A stretch of 64,000 nucleotides of DNA, taken from NCBI RefSeq assembly GCF_002161285.1, contig NZ_NFHH01000013.1, forward strand, positions 43,461 through 107,460, given 5' to 3'. Numbering within the stretch: the stretch's first letter is position 1; each line of letters begins with the position of its first letter. Positions 63,700 to 64,000 of this stretch are shown here, in pieces. The notes under the pieces were generated by a model, which did no database searches, had not been told where the DNA came from, and saw only the letters and a program-made list of their open reading frames with translations. The position numbers were made by a program, and so were the translations under genes. The DNA comes from Blautia sp. An81. Lineage in GTDB: Bacteria; Bacillota; Clostridia; Lachnospirales; Lachnospiraceae.

Positions 63700-63717
63700 C
63701 CTTATCCACACTCTCAT

Positions 63718-64000
63718 TTATTAATTTGTACGAAGCATAAAACTTTCATCTATCTGCAAAGTCTATTCCATGTTCTGATATTTTAAAAAAAGGGATTCTT
63801 TTAGAAAAAATAGAGAATTGCTAAAAATCTAACTGAATGAAATGCCAAAAGAAACCAGTCCTTTGGGGCTGAAATTTTTCTATCTAGTGTACTGACCTGC
63901 TGATTTTTAGCAATACTGCCACCTCATTAAGAGGCAGTAGTAAATGTGGGATACAGCGAACTGAGTTTTGTTCTAGCATCACTTGTTCTAAAATGCCAGT
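63718..64000. other. Intergenic region upstream of the PP2C operon, no gene seen
   Basis: No credible coding frame. It holds a perfect 13-bp inverted repeat, ATTGCTAAAAATC (63817-63829) and GATTTTTAGCAAT (63902-63914), a copy of the TAGTGTACTGAC motif (63886-63897) and a small TACTG..CCTC/GAGG..CAGTA hairpin (about 63916-63941). The operon promoter should be here, but no convincing -35/-10 pair was found. Confidence 0.4.

Overview
The window looks like a chromosomal segment of a spore-forming, low-to-moderate GC Clostridia, most likely a gut Lachnospiraceae (Blautia / Ruminococcus / Dorea-like). This rests on sporulation and germination genes (spoIIR, gerAA, a gerAB-gerAC fusion, a SipL-like DUF3794-LysM protein), Lachnospiraceae-type conserved proteins (DUF4317, DUF1934, CmpB-like membrane protein, trigger-factor-like lipoprotein) and a strictly anaerobic flavodiiron protein. 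I found no rRNA, tRNA, CRISPR array, intact prophage or intact IS element.

Layout. 1-5 kb: a partial SAM methyltransferase, a small conserved protein, the degraded tail of a Gfo/Idh/MocA oxidoreductase, an ECF sigma / DUF4179 regulator pair, and an ArsR regulator next to an internally shortened nitroreductase. 5-10 kb: an AAA-ATPase/PD-(D/E)XK protein, a HAD phosphatase and a marR-MFS efflux operon whose promoter is preceded by a 53-bp tandem repeat array. 10-30 kb: envelope and sporulation genes: PBP, ComEC-like lipoprotein, PPIase lipoprotein, murI, spoIIR, gerA genes, ispE-gntR, sipL, plsC, murF, ddl and an L,D-transpeptidase. 30-43 kb: PLP aminotransferase, Ca-type P-ATPase, RlmI-like methyltransferase, DUF1294 protein, aroC, a two-component system, a cysteine hydrolase / NUDIX / CmpB cluster and a Na/Pi symporter. 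43-48 kb: a complete trehalose locus (treC, treP, divergent treR) with three visible operators. 48-55 kb: a second ECF sigma/anti-sigma pair, then a cluster with a four-part flavodiiron protein, an AIM24-like protein, a short DUF4317 protein and a metallophosphoesterase. 55-64 kb: a PP2C phosphatase, a membrane Ser/Thr kinase, a small membrane protein and a 1904-residue Ig-like surface protein in one apparent operon.

The observations most worth pursuing are non-coding or architectural. (1) Two ~150-bp palindromic elements (22226-22368 and 39362-39516) lie in the same sense just after the stop codon of unrelated genes; their stems differ by compensating changes while the internal-loop sequences are conserved. 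(2) The PP2C-kinase-giant surface protein operon carries an intercistronic hairpin and a repeated 12-bp motif. (3) The 53-bp direct repeats abut the marR -35 box. (4) GerAB and the GerAC N-terminal domain are fused with a lipobox in the junction. All family assignments come from reading motifs in the translated sequence; no database search was run.
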